Below are positions 33,285-40,395 of a DNA stretch of 42,033 nucleotides, piece by piece. Within the stretch, counting starts at the first letter, position 1. Each line of letters begins with the position of its first letter. Below the pieces are notes generated by a model. The model worked only from the letters and a program-made list of their open reading frames with translations, ran no database searches and was not told the origin of the DNA. Position numbers and translations under genes: made by a program. Source of the DNA: Nitrososphaerota archaeon (GTDB lineage Archaea > Thermoproteota > Nitrososphaeria > Nitrososphaerales > Gagatemarchaeaceae); assembly GCA_016193005.1 (NCBI GenBank), contig JACPTA010000032.1, positions 1 to 42,033 of the forward strand, read 5' to 3'.

Positions 33285-34678
33285 CTTCTTGCCCCCGAAG
33301 AAATTTCGAGGGACCGCATCAGTGCTGCGGCCTTCGATTCAGTCTCCAGCCACTCCCTCTCAGGCGATGAGTCGGCGACGATACCCGCACCGGTCTGGAT
33401 TGAGCATCGCTTCCCGTCTGCGACCAGAGTGCGAATCGTAATCGCAAAGTCTGCGTTGCCGTTGAATGAAAAATACCCTACAGCACCTGCGTAAGGGCCG
33501 CGGCGGACCGGCTCGAGTTCTTCGATAATCTCCATGGCCCTTGGCTTCGGCGCTCCTGATACTGTCCCCGCGGGGAAGAGCGCCCTCAAGGCGTCAAAGG
33601 AATCGTGCTCGCTTCGTAGGTCTCCGATGACATGTGAGACTATGTGTTGGACATGGCTGAACTGTTGAACAGTTATCAGCTCGGGCACTTTGACCGACCC
33701 GAACTTCGACACTCTCCCAACGTCGTTTCTCGCCAGGTCCACGAGCATCACGTGTTCTGCCCTCTCCTTGGGGTCAGAGAGGAGCTCCTGCGTCAGCTGG
33801 GCGTTCTTGTTGGGGTTAGAAGCGTGCGGTCTCGTCCCAGCGATAGGAAATGTCTCAATTCTTCCCTTCTCGACCCTGGCCAGCATCTCTGGGCTCGACC
33901 CGATCACTCTCCTCTCCCCAAACTTGAGGAAGTACATGTACGGTGAGGGATTGACTCTGCTCAGCGCGCTGTAGAACTTCATCCAGTCTCCCTGGAGTTC
34001 GAATTCGTAGCGTTTGGACAAGACTACCTGGAAGATATCACCCGAGGCGATGTATTCCTTGGCGCGGACTACCATCTCCCTAAACTTCTCTTCCCTGATA
34101 CTTGACGTGGGAGTTGTCTTTTCCACGACCCCACTCTGGTGGTCATTCTTGGAGGCGAGAAGAACCGATTCTAACCTATTCTCTCCTATCCAGTAATAGA
34201 ATATCTGGCCGCTCGCGTGGTCGAAGACTATTCCGTCGTTGAAGAGCCCGAACTCCAGATCGGGAAGATGCAGATCATCGTTGGCGACATGAGGAAGCTT
34301 CTCCCAGTAGCGGATAGCGTCATACGAAACGAATCCCACGGCACCACCGATGAACCTGAATGGTCCAGTAAAGTGCTTTGAATTGACGAGTCTCCTCAGT
34401 TCATGAAAGGGTTCGCGCGTGGCCATCTTGGCCCTCTCCCCAGTCACGGTATCGAGTAGATCTACCATTCCGTCTTTCACGCTTATCAGCTTCGATGGTT
34501 CGAATCCTATGAAAGAGTACTCAGCCAGTCGGCTTTCTCCCTTTGCCGATTCGAGGAGGAACGTTTGGTCGAATTCTGACTCGAATTTCGAGAACAGTTC
34601 TCGGGGTGTGGTTTTGATGTCTAGTCTCTTGGCTCTAACCACGAGCTTGGGTTCTGCCTTGAGCCCAAAAGCGACCAC
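33281..34678 (-). CDS. trpE: anthranilate synthase component I
   Basis: Makes anthranilate from chorismate and ammonia. The N-terminal LLESAKGESRLAEYSFIG contains the LLES element of the tryptophan feedback site. The catalytic half has VVLSKRYEF, GSSPEMLARVE, PIAGTRPHA, VMLVDLARNDVGRV, GTVSGAPKPRAME and GPYAGAVGYFSFNG. 465 residues. The start is GTG at 34678, about 12 nt after a predicted transcript start. First gene of the trp operon. Enzyme-level feedback by tryptophan is likely from the LLES motif. Confidence 0.96.
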   Translation of the reverse strand: MVAFGLKAEPKLVVRAKRLDIKTTPRELFSKFESEFDQTFLLESAKGESRLAEYSFIGFEPSKLISVKDGMVDLLDTVTGERAKMATREPFHELRRLVNSKHFTGPFRFIGGAVGFVSYDAIRYWEKLPHVANDDLHLPDLEFGLFNDGIVFDHASGQIFYYWIGENRLESVLLASKNDHQSGVVEKTTPTSSIREEKFREMVVRAKEYIASGDIFQVVLSKRYEFELQGDWMKFYSALSRVNPSPYMYFLKFGERRVIGSSPEMLARVEKGRIETFPIAGTRPHASNPNKNAQLTQELLSDPKERAEHVMLVDLARNDVGRVSKFGSVKVPELITVQQFSHVQHIVSHVIGDLRSEHDSFDALRALFPAGTVSGAPKPRAMEIIEELEPVRRGPYAGAVGYFSFNGNADFAITIRTLVADGKRCSIQTGAGIVADSSPEREWLETESKAAALMRSLEISSGARR

Positions 34679-34712
34679 CCATCTCTATCGGTGGGGGTGG
34701 CAGAATGGCTGA

Positions 34713-34719
34713 TTTTAAG
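34713..34719 (-). promoter_or_regulatory. TATA-like box for the trp operon
   Basis: CTTAAAA on the minus strand, centred near 34716, predicts a transcript start near 34690 and a 12-nt leader before the trpE GTG. A TGTACA hexamer lies 20 nt further upstream (34736-34741). The 137-bp gap 34679-34815 holds nothing else I can identify. Confidence 0.5.
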
Positions 34720-34735
34720 CATTTGTGACCGTTTC

Positions 34736-34741
34736 TGTACA
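34736..34741. promoter_or_regulatory. TGTACA hexamer, possible TRP-box-like operator
   Basis: Palindromic TGTACA upstream of the trp promoter. From memory, TrpY in Methanothermobacter binds TGTACA boxes in front of trp genes. One hexamer could occur by chance, and no trpY gene is in the window. Confidence 0.2.
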
Positions 34742-34815
34742 CTGTCGCTTTAAGGGTTGTCTTGAACGGTTGTCGCCGTTTGGTTGGTGTTATTCTTGCC
34801 CAGATTTTGCGGTGG

Positions 34816-35142
34816 TCAATCCTTCTTGAGCCTCCATATTGCACTTGCGCTTACTGGTTCAGCTCCCACTGCAACTTTTAGCTTTGGCTCGTCTGGCCTG
34901 ATTCTGTTCCATGCTCTTTCCCATGCGCTTTCGTTTGGAAGTTTGAAAGAAAAGAATGGTTTACGCGGATTTGGTTTTTCCACATCTACTAACGGCATCC
35001 CACCCATCGGCCTTATCTTCCCATTTCTCAGTCTAACACTTAGCAACAGGCAGATGTTGTCATCAATCCTCTCGGTTGAAATCTCGATGCTGACAATGTC
35101 CTTGAGCTTGAGAGTTCCTTTGATCGCACTAATCTGGGGCAT
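34816..35142 (-). CDS. hypothetical protein
   Basis: A 108-residue open frame with a believable amino acid mix: a beta-rich N-terminal half (KGTLKLKDIVSIEIST, then ICLLLSVRLRNGKI) and a charged C-terminal part (ESAWERAWNRIRPDEPKL). I do not recognise the family; there is no signal peptide, membrane segment or metal motif. A TATA-like GTTTAAG at 35166-35172 is placed exactly for a leaderless message starting at the ATG. The opposite frame is also open but hydrophobic and Ser/Leu-rich, typical of an antisense shadow. The surrounding sequence is AT-richer than its neighbours, which suggests acquired DNA. Confidence 0.55.
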   Translation of the reverse strand: MPQISAIKGTLKLKDIVSIEISTERIDDNICLLLSVRLRNGKIRPMGGMPLVDVEKPNPRKPFFSFKLPNESAWERAWNRIRPDEPKLKVAVGAEPVSASAIWRLKKD

Positions 35143-35165
35143 AAGTGAGATTCGTTCAAATCAGG

Positions 35166-35172
35166 CTTAAAC
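35166..35172 (-). promoter_or_regulatory. TATA-like box for the hypothetical gene
   Basis: GTTTAAG on the minus strand, centred near 35169, 26-27 nt before the ATG at 35142. This predicts a leaderless transcript. Confidence 0.4.
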
Positions 35173-35225
35173 CTTTGTTCAATAAATATTCAAATAAGAA
35201 ATCCAATAGCAAGCCGAGGAAGAAG

Positions 35226-35375
35226 GTGCCTTTCGCCAACCGTATTGTCGAAGCTTTGATTCTGATCACTGGACTGTATCTCTACACTCAGAATCCCGAC
35301 TAAAACATCTGGCTACTCATTGGCTTCGGCTTGATTGGTGGGTACCTCTTGACTAGGCGAGAGCATGGCGGATGA
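35226..35375 (+). pseudogene. small two-helix membrane protein broken by an in-frame stop
   Basis: Reading from the GTG at 35226, the frame codes VPFANRIVEALILITGLYLY then NPD, meets TAA at 35301-35303, and continues in the same frame as NIWLLIGFGLIGGYLLTRR to a TGA at 35375. Both halves look like a hydrophobic helix, and the second ends in a positive cluster, so this was probably a single small two-helix membrane protein. An earlier in-frame GTG at 35145 is possible. The next ORF overlaps its 3' end, as in an operon. No family recognised. Confidence 0.4.
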
Positions 35376-35598
35376 TGGTCGTAAGCCTGACAAGGTTGAT
35401 CGAATCGTGGGAGGTGGAGTCATGATTACTGACTTGGGGCAATTCTTCAACGTCTACTTCACTCATCCCTTGCCCGCAGGATTTCCAGATTTGATAGCTG
35501 GATGGGTTCTGCCAGTGGTCATCTTCATTATTGGTGCTGGAGTATTCACTGGCAAGCTTACTATCCGCGCGTCTGTTTCTCCATCAGCGACTTCTTGA
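35365..35598 (+). CDS. short hypothetical membrane protein, probably truncated
   Basis: A 77-residue frame with a charged N-terminus, a Gly-rich turn and one clear hydrophobic segment (LIAGWVLPVVIFIIGAGVF, about residues 43-61). The last 12 or so residues are translated from the antisense of the transposase remnant, so the original C-terminus seems to have been lost. It overlaps the preceding broken ORF by 11 nt. Function unknown; it may not be expressed. Confidence 0.4.
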   Translation: MADDGRKPDKVDRIVGGGVMITDLGQFFNVYFTHPLPAGFPDLIAGWVLPVVIFIIGAGVFTGKLTIRASVSPSATS

Positions 35599-35816
35599 GC
35601 AGTTCCATCCACCTGTTTTCTCCCTCGATTCGGATCCCAGCACCTTCTGCAGATGCTTTGTTTTCCAGAGCCATGTGCGGTCTTCCGAAGTTGCAGTAAA
35701 AGCTTGCCGGCCCATCCCAAACTCTTCATCATTATCTAATCAGATTTTTCAGGCCCTGATCTTGGAAGCGCGTAGAGGCTTATCGAACGTGGCATACCTG
35801 CGCTCAAATCGGCCAG
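35561..35816 (-). pseudogene. remnant of a DDE transposase C-terminus
   Basis: On the minus strand the segment ending at a TAG (35561-35563) codes FYCNFGRPHMALENKASAE, then GAGIRIEGENRWMELL, which fits the end of archaeal IS transposases (YYNFxRPHxxLxxKTPAExAGI...NxWxxL). Upstream, in another frame, FERRYATFDKPLRASKIR resembles the ERxHGTxxxRxKxMRG segment, followed by two stop codons and LDNDEEF. At least one frameshift and several stops separate the parts, so the element is dead. No terminal repeats were found. Confidence 0.6.
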
Positions 35817-35819
35817 CAA

Positions 35820-36434
35820 TCATGAAATCGCCGCTTGGAACTCTTCGACGGTCTTCACCAAGTGATAGCTGCCCCCGCCTGTCGCAGCGATGTCCTGCAT
35901 GATCTTGGTAGAAACATCTGAAATCTCTAGAGAGTTCAATACTATCCCTGCGCTGCGAATCTTCTCAGCTACTGGGGTTGCACTTGGACCTTCCGGCGTC
36001 CCGTCGCTTATGAAATCTATCCGCTTCACCTTGCGAAGGGATTCGCTCACCGTCATGTAGGCGTACTCCAAGCCATCGACGAACCAGCTTCCACCCTTCG
36101 GTCCGAGGTCATCCAGTCTGTAAAGCTCGAGCGTAGGGGGCGTGGGGTAAAGCGGAACGATCACCTCATAGACCGTCTCGCCAGGAGTGCCTAGCAGCCT
36201 GAAGGCCACGATGCTAATACGCAGCGGCCGATCATAGTATGATACGGGCCACCTCTCGAAACAGAATGTTTTCAATCCTTCTCTTACGATATCAAAGCGT
36301 CGAGCTTTGGTGCCTCGAACCTTATGGTTCATGCTCCCGGAGGCATCAACAAGAAAGAGTCGGTCTTCGACGCCGATATCGGAGTCTCTCAACGCGGCGG
36401 AGGACTGCCGCTTCCTAAAGATTATTAAAGTCAT
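35820..36434 (-). CDS. VWA-domain protein divergent from the tubulin-like gene
   Basis: Von Willebrand A domain protein of 204 residues from the ATG at 36434. The MIDAS motif is LFLVDASGSM (Asp30, Ser32, Ser34), followed by a region where the third MIDAS Thr position seems to be Ser (GGSWFVDGLEYA), and DFISDGTPEG supplies the second Asp. No signal peptide or membrane segment; it looks cytoplasmic and consists almost wholly of the VWA domain. The frame opens at 36521, but the first 29 residues are Cys/His-rich, overlap the divergent gene and look non-coding. Such proteins usually bind a partner through the metal ion; the tubulin-like protein is the likely one. Confidence 0.85.
   Translation of the reverse strand: MTLIIFRKRQSSAALRDSDIGVEDRLFLVDASGSMNHKVRGTKARRFDIVREGLKTFCFERWPVSYYDRPLRISIVAFRLLGTPGETVYEVIVPLYPTPPTLELYRLDDLGPKGGSWFVDGLEYAYMTVSESLRKVKRIDFISDGTPEGPSATPVAEKIRSAGIVLNSLEISDVSTKIMQDIAATGGGSYHLVKTVEEFQAAIS
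36421..36430 (+). promoter_or_regulatory. TATA-like box for the tubulin-like gene
   Basis: ATTATTAAAG centred near 36426, 27 nt before the ATG at 36453, predicts a leaderless message. It lies inside the first codons of the divergent VWA gene, so the two promoters must overlap. Confidence 0.5.
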
Positions 36435-36452
36435 CAAAGTGGCAGAAGGCAT

Positions 36453-37820
36453 ATGGCATTCAGGGGGGCACTGCAGGCACCACTGGCCCCCAATCCGGTC
36501 ATCATGGCAAGCATGGGACACGCGGGGGTTGGAATCGGAGCGGAAGCCTACAGATGGGTACTCATGGATGTGGGTGCAGATCCAAAGGCTCCGACTGTTA
36601 GAGGGGAGAAGGAACAGCTCGAAGTACTAAGAAGGTACGGCAGTACGATTCTCAGGTTCGGCACCTCGATAAGAAGGGGAGAGACTCCTCTCGTTCCCAG
36701 GGCTCTGCTGGTTGATTTGGACCCGCGCTCCGCCAACTTGATCCTTCAATCTTATCCTGAACTTTTTGCCATGCGTGACAAGCATGCGCTCTACGGGCTT
36801 GGCGGTGCAGCGCGCAACTGGGCCGAGGGAAGAGTTCGGTTCAGGCAGGAGATAGAGAAGAAACAAGACATCATGAGCCGCATCACGGCCATCTCACCAG
36901 AACCGGTCAGGGGTTTCATCATTCCGTTTAGCATGGGAGGAGGAACGGGCGGTTCGTTCTCGTCCGAGTTCATGCGCTATGCGAAGACTGCCGAGGACTT
37001 CGGGGCATCCACTGTCGCCGGATTCGGAATCCTGCCCGAGTTTGGATGGGACCCAGTGATTCCAGGTCCAGCACACATAAGCATAGTCATGAATCTGGCC
37101 CACCAGATCAGGTATTGCGACACTCCAGTCCTTGTGGAGAACAAGGCGATGAGGATGCAGGCTGAGAGACTCAAGGAACTCTTCGCAAAGAGGGGTTCGA
37201 TTGTTGACGAGCTACCGAAGCAGATTCAGGTCGGCTGGAAGGAGTACAGGAACGTCAATCTCATCGCAGCCCATGCGATCGCAGAATTCATGTCATCTTT
37301 CATCCGTGAGACAGAGTGGGACATGTCGAACTACAGGACTTGGCTCGCCGCTTCGAAACCAAAGTTCGTGGTACCATGGTTGATGCCGATCGCTCCTCAG
37401 GGTGCGCCGACTCTCAAGTCGCTCGAGGAGCAGCTCAAGCAAGGGAACGAGGGTGTTCTCTTCGACCTCGGCGAGGAGGATGGCCAAGTCAAGCCAGGGC
37501 CGAGAGATTCCGCCTGCGTGCTCGTGAAAATCAAGGGAACTCTGGGAGCTGAGGATAGGGAGTTTCTGAAGAAGATCGTGAAGGACAGGTTTGAGATTCA
37601 GGATAGCAGAATCATCTTCATCAGGGTACCTGCGTTGGATAACGAGGCGGCTTCTGCGATGGTGCTCCTGAACCTGAAGGCTGCCGGCCAAAGATTGCTA
37701 CCCCTTATCAAGGAGGCAGAAGAGTCGTGGGATGCATACAAGGACGAGTACCAGAAGAGAGGACTCTCGACCGAAGAATTCAAGCAGGCCGTGCTTGATA
37801 CGACTGGTCACATAGGGTAG
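36453..37820 (+). CDS. tubulin/FtsZ-superfamily GTPase (FtsZ-like, not canonical FtsZ)
   Basis: A 455-residue protein with the landmarks of the tubulin fold in order. GHAGVGIGAEAYRW (residues 22-35) sits at the first nucleotide loop, VDLDP (87-91) at the T3 region, LGGAARNWAEG (116-126) matches the tubulin GAxNNWAxG segment, and FSMGGGTGGSFSSE (159-172) is the signature loop, GGGTGG in place of GGGTGSG. VLVENKAM (226-233) matches the ribose-contacting DNEAL, and NVNLIAAHAIAEFM (267-280) is helix H7 with its guanine-contacting Asn. In the T7 loop, EWDMSNY (288-294) has Asn at 293 where catalytic Asp/Glu is expected. The C-terminal domain (from about 305) has no FtsZ peptide tail. It probably polymerises; partners would be the VWA and coiled-coil proteins. 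Confidence 0.82.
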   Translation: MAFRGALQAPLAPNPVIMASMGHAGVGIGAEAYRWVLMDVGADPKAPTVRGEKEQLEVLRRYGSTILRFGTSIRRGETPLVPRALLVDLDPRSANLILQSYPELFAMRDKHALYGLGGAARNWAEGRVRFRQEIEKKQDIMSRITAISPEPVRGFIIPFSMGGGTGGSFSSEFMRYAKTAEDFGASTVAGFGILPEFGWDPVIPGPAHISIVMNLAHQIRYCDTPVLVENKAMRMQAERLKELFAKRGSIVDELPKQIQVGWKEYRNVNLIAAHAIAEFMSSFIRETEWDMSNYRTWLAASKPKFVVPWLMPIAPQGAPTLKSLEEQLKQGNEGVLFDLGEEDGQVKPGPRDSACVLVKIKGTLGAEDREFLKKIVKDRFEIQDSRIIFIRVPALDNEAASAMVLLNLKAAGQRLLPLIKEAEESWDAYKDEYQKRGLSTEEFKQAVLDTTGHIG

Positions 37821-37828
37821 GTACTCTA

Positions 37829-38386
37829 TTGGACCTCTCGGAACTTGAGGTTATAGCGGCGCAACTGCTGGAAGAACAGAAGCGGCACAGACAGTTGATG
37901 GCCGAACTGACACGGATACGAAACGAGCTGAGAGAGAAACCTAGACGGGACGAGAAGGACAAGAAATTCCATACGCTCATAGGCGTGCATTGGGAGCAGC
38001 CACGGGAACTTGAAGAGAAGGCAAAGGTCCTAACTTTGGAGGATGAGCAGTTGATGAAATCTACGAGGGCTCTGACAGAGAAGATCGTCGAGGCGTTCTC
38101 CTCAGGCGCGCTGACAGTGCCCCTTGACCCTACTCAGGTGAAAGTTGCCGGCAATAGTCACTTCCGCTACCGCTCGAACGCCACCTTTCCAAAGTCCGTC
38201 CAGGCTCTTTCCGAGTTGCTCGGACTTCCGATTCCCTTGACCGTCGACGACGTCGTGATCGAGCCAGACCGGATCCAAGTGGCTGAGTCCGACCCATACT
38301 ATGCGAAGGAGAAGATCGTCGAGGCCTTCGATAAGATCAGGAAAACTGTAGCGCTGAAGCTGGCCACGACAAAGACCTGGCCCTGA
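37829..38386 (+). CDS. coiled-coil protein of the tubulin-like module
   Basis: A 185-residue protein whose first 60 or so residues are highly charged and helical (ELEVIAAQLLEEQKRHRQLM, then AELTRIRNELREK), a likely coiled coil. The rest alternates helices and strands and has no motif I recognise. No signal or membrane segment. The start is TTG at 37829, 8 nt after the tubulin-like stop, so it is co-transcribed and possibly an adaptor, regulator or membrane linker for the filament. Function is inferred from position only. Confidence 0.75.
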   Translation: MDLSELEVIAAQLLEEQKRHRQLMAELTRIRNELREKPRRDEKDKKFHTLIGVHWEQPRELEEKAKVLTLEDEQLMKSTRALTEKIVEAFSSGALTVPLDPTQVKVAGNSHFRYRSNATFPKSVQALSELLGLPIPLTVDDVVIEPDRIQVAESDPYYAKEKIVEAFDKIRKTVALKLATTKTWP

Positions 38387-38401
38387 AGAAATCTAGCCGG
38401 C

Positions 38402-38418
38402 CGTCGGGCCAACCGACG
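38402..38418. terminator. hairpin between convergent genes
   Basis: CGTCGG-GCCAA-CCGACG is a perfect 6-bp GC-rich stem with a 5-nt loop, in the 37-bp gap between two convergent stops. It lacks a T tract, so its role in termination is only suggested by position. Confidence 0.3.
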
Positions 38419-38423
38419 TTCGC

Positions 38424-39155
38424 TCACCCGATGTAAGTGGGCTTTTCACCTTTCTTCTCCTCTCCTTCGAGCCCGGGGGCCTCTTGTGATTCTTGGCCTA
38501 GACTCTTCATCGTTCCGAGCTTCGAGGTGTCTAGGCTTATTCCAAGCCTCTTCTCGATGACCTTGAGCAGGGCGGTAGCAGCCTTTGGGTCGGGGAGGTC
38601 GCCCTTGGTCTCGCCAGAGAGGCAGACGGCTTTCATGCCTACTTTGACTGCCTCTCCGAGGATGAGGCCGTGCATCCAAGTGATCGAACCGGTCCCTGTC
38701 TTCCTTACGCCAAGTGAAGTATATTCATCGAGGTGCTTCGAACTTTCTGCGGAGGCAACGACTTGTGGGTCCTCTACTGCCGCACCCTTGATCAGGGCAG
38801 CCAGAATGATTATCTCCCTCGCCCTGTACTGCATTGCGAGTTTGACGATGAACTCTGACAGTTTGTACGCTCCCTCACCATCTACTGGCTGAGAATCTCC
38901 GGTGTAGATTACCAAATCCTCTTTCCCGGCGTAATACACTTGATGCCCCGTCAGCTCCGAGACGCCATTATCTCTGACCAGCACCTGCGGTGGGAGATAG
39001 GGACTGTAGACGTCAGCAACCCGAGACGCCTTCAGGAGCTCGATTACATGGTCTACAGCTATCTTTGCGACAAGTCCACTGTCTGGGAGACCGCAGATGA
39101 AGACGGGTCTTCTCGCCATTACCCTCTTCCTTTGCTTGAAAGAGTAGTCACGCAT
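38424..39155 (-). CDS. PAC2-family protein (proteasome assembly chaperone-like)
   Basis: Protein of 243 residues in the PAC2 family, whose archaeal members are relatives of proteasome assembly chaperones and of unknown detailed role. Diagnostic segments are CGLPDSGLVAKIAVDHVIE (residues 21-39), IYTGDSQPV, YKLSEFIVKLAMQY and GSITWMHGLILGEA, with AVCLSGETKGDLPDPKAA near the C-terminus. The tail is acidic and probably disordered. ATG at 39155, with a second ATG 12 codons later at 39119. Converges with the tubulin module. Confidence 0.9.
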   Translation of the reverse strand: MRDYSFKQRKRVMARRPVFICGLPDSGLVAKIAVDHVIELLKASRVADVYSPYLPPQVLVRDNGVSELTGHQVYYAGKEDLVIYTGDSQPVDGEGAYKLSEFIVKLAMQYRAREIIILAALIKGAAVEDPQVVASAESSKHLDEYTSLGVRKTGTGSITWMHGLILGEAVKVGMKAVCLSGETKGDLPDPKAATALLKVIEKRLGISLDTSKLGTMKSLGQESQEAPGLEGEEKKGEKPTYIG

Positions 39156-39241
39156 GTGTCTCTAGTCCCCGCTTCTGAAGCTGGGCTCCATGGCCGCGAA
39201 CCTGGGTCGCACTTCTGGCTTGAAGACGAGTTGCCAAAAGG

Positions 39242-39247
39242 TTAAAC
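39242..39247 (+). promoter_or_regulatory. TATA-like box for the LysE-family gene
   Basis: TTAAAC centred near 39245 predicts a transcript start around 39271, six bases before the TTG at 39277. It lies inside the open frame that begins at 39190, which is evidence against that upstream start. Confidence 0.4.
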
Positions 39248-39276
39248 TTTTCTTCCGAGGGATAGCTGAGAATTCA

Positions 39277-39903
39277 TTGCCCCTCCCCGAGCTCCTTCAA
39301 GCCGTTGGCACGGGAGTCCTCCTGGGGCTTTCGATCGCCGCACCTCCTGGTCCGATTAACGCGACGATAGCCACACAGGTTGCCACCAGATCATGGTTCG
39401 CCGGATTCCTTGTGGGACTCGGTGCGCTGACGGCTGACGCCACATTCTTCCTCATCACCTTCTACGGTCTCACGAGAGCAATCGTGGGCAATGAGTCAGG
39501 GATCATTCTCTTCGCAGCTGGCGGCGTGATGATGCTGTTCATGTCATTCTCGACTTTCAAACACGCAAGGTCGAAGGCTGGAATGAAAACTGGTCGGCAA
39601 GCGCGTTTTCCCTACCTGATTGGGCTCTCGATTGGGCTGACTAACCCGTTCCAAATCGGGTGGTGGGTGACTGTGGGTCTGGGCGTGCTTGCCACGTTTG
39701 GGCTGAGAATCCTTGTTGGCTTCTTCGCAGGGATTTCATTATGGGTTCTCGCGTACACAACGTCTCTGGCCTGGGCGGTGTCGAAATACTACAGGCTGTA
39801 CCCATACATAACCTACTCGTCTGCGATCGCTCTGGCAGCCTTCGGACTCTGGTTCCTACTTACGGCGTCCCTGAGGCTCGTCCAAGTCCTTCTCATGTTG
39901 TAG
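39277..39903 (+). CDS. LysE/RhtB-family exporter
   Basis: Predicted six-helix membrane exporter for amino acids or similar small molecules. LGLSIAAPPGPINATIATQ (near the N-terminus) is the LysE signature with the PGP motif, and IGLTNPFQIGWWVTVG in the second half is the inverted repeat of it. I start at TTG 39277, which gives 208 residues, the family's usual length, and fits the promoter. The ATG at 39190 adds 29 polar residues upstream of the first helix. The 3' end overlaps the convergent phosphatase gene by 48 bp. Confidence 0.9.
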   Translation: MPLPELLQAVGTGVLLGLSIAAPPGPINATIATQVATRSWFAGFLVGLGALTADATFFLITFYGLTRAIVGNESGIILFAAGGVMMLFMSFSTFKHARSKAGMKTGRQARFPYLIGLSIGLTNPFQIGWWVTVGLGVLATFGLRILVGFFAGISLWVLAYTTSLAWAVSKYYRLYPYITYSSAIALAAFGLWFLLTASLRLVQVLLML

Positions 39904-40371
39904 GAGGAACTTCTCCTGAAGAAATTCTACCGAGCCGGGCCTCTTCCTTCTAAGAAACTGTATTGCCTCCCTTATCGAGAGCCCTCTGTTCTCCGCGAGG
40001 AAGACGGCGAGCACAGTTCCCGTCCTCCCCTTTCCTGCCAAGCAGTGGACGTGGACTGCCCTCCCAGAACTTAGCTCACTCTTGATCAAAGCAACCGCCT
40101 CTTTCAGTTCATTGATGCTGGGGCCTAGGTGGTCGCTCATTGCAACGTGTACCCCCTTGATTCGATTCCTCTCGAGCCATTCCATCGGCAGGGGGTCCTC
40201 GGTCAAGGTGAGGATTGTTTTCACGCCACTCCTTGCCAACCATGCCACCTGTTTCTCGGATGAGGGCAGACTGGAAGCCGAGAGGACTCCGTCGTCAATC
40301 CATGTGAAGAATGCGGGCCGGTCGACGAAACCTGCGCGGAGCTTTCTGTAGATCCTTCCTGCTCGTCCCAA
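39856..40371 (-). CDS. dual-specificity protein phosphatase
   Basis: Cys-based phosphatase of 171 residues. The P-loop VHCLAGKGRTGTVLA (near residue 108) contains the CX5R signature, and the general-acid Asp is probably in SDHLGPSI (near residue 79). Compact archaeal DSPs of this length act on phospho-Tyr/Ser/Thr or on other phosphate compounds. The start is TTG at 40371. The stop lies 48 bp inside the convergent LysE gene. Confidence 0.92.
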   Translation of the reverse strand: MGRAGRIYRKLRAGFVDRPAFFTWIDDGVLSASSLPSSEKQVAWLARSGVKTILTLTEDPLPMEWLERNRIKGVHVAMSDHLGPSINELKEAVALIKSELSSGRAVHVHCLAGKGRTGTVLAVFLAENRGLSIREAIQFLRRKRPGSVEFLQEKFLLQHEKDLDEPQGRRK

Positions 40372-40395
40372 TCCAGTTACCCCTACTGGCTGGTA

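Noticed and set aside
34784-35170. 128-codon plus-strand open frame rich in Leu and Ser
   Set aside because: Antisense to the 108-residue minus-strand frame, which has a better residue mix and a well-placed TATA-like box. The plus frame looks like a hydrophobic shadow.
35463-35732. 89-codon minus-strand open frame over the transposase remnant
   Set aside because: It is out of frame with the recognisable transposase motifs and has no family-like features.
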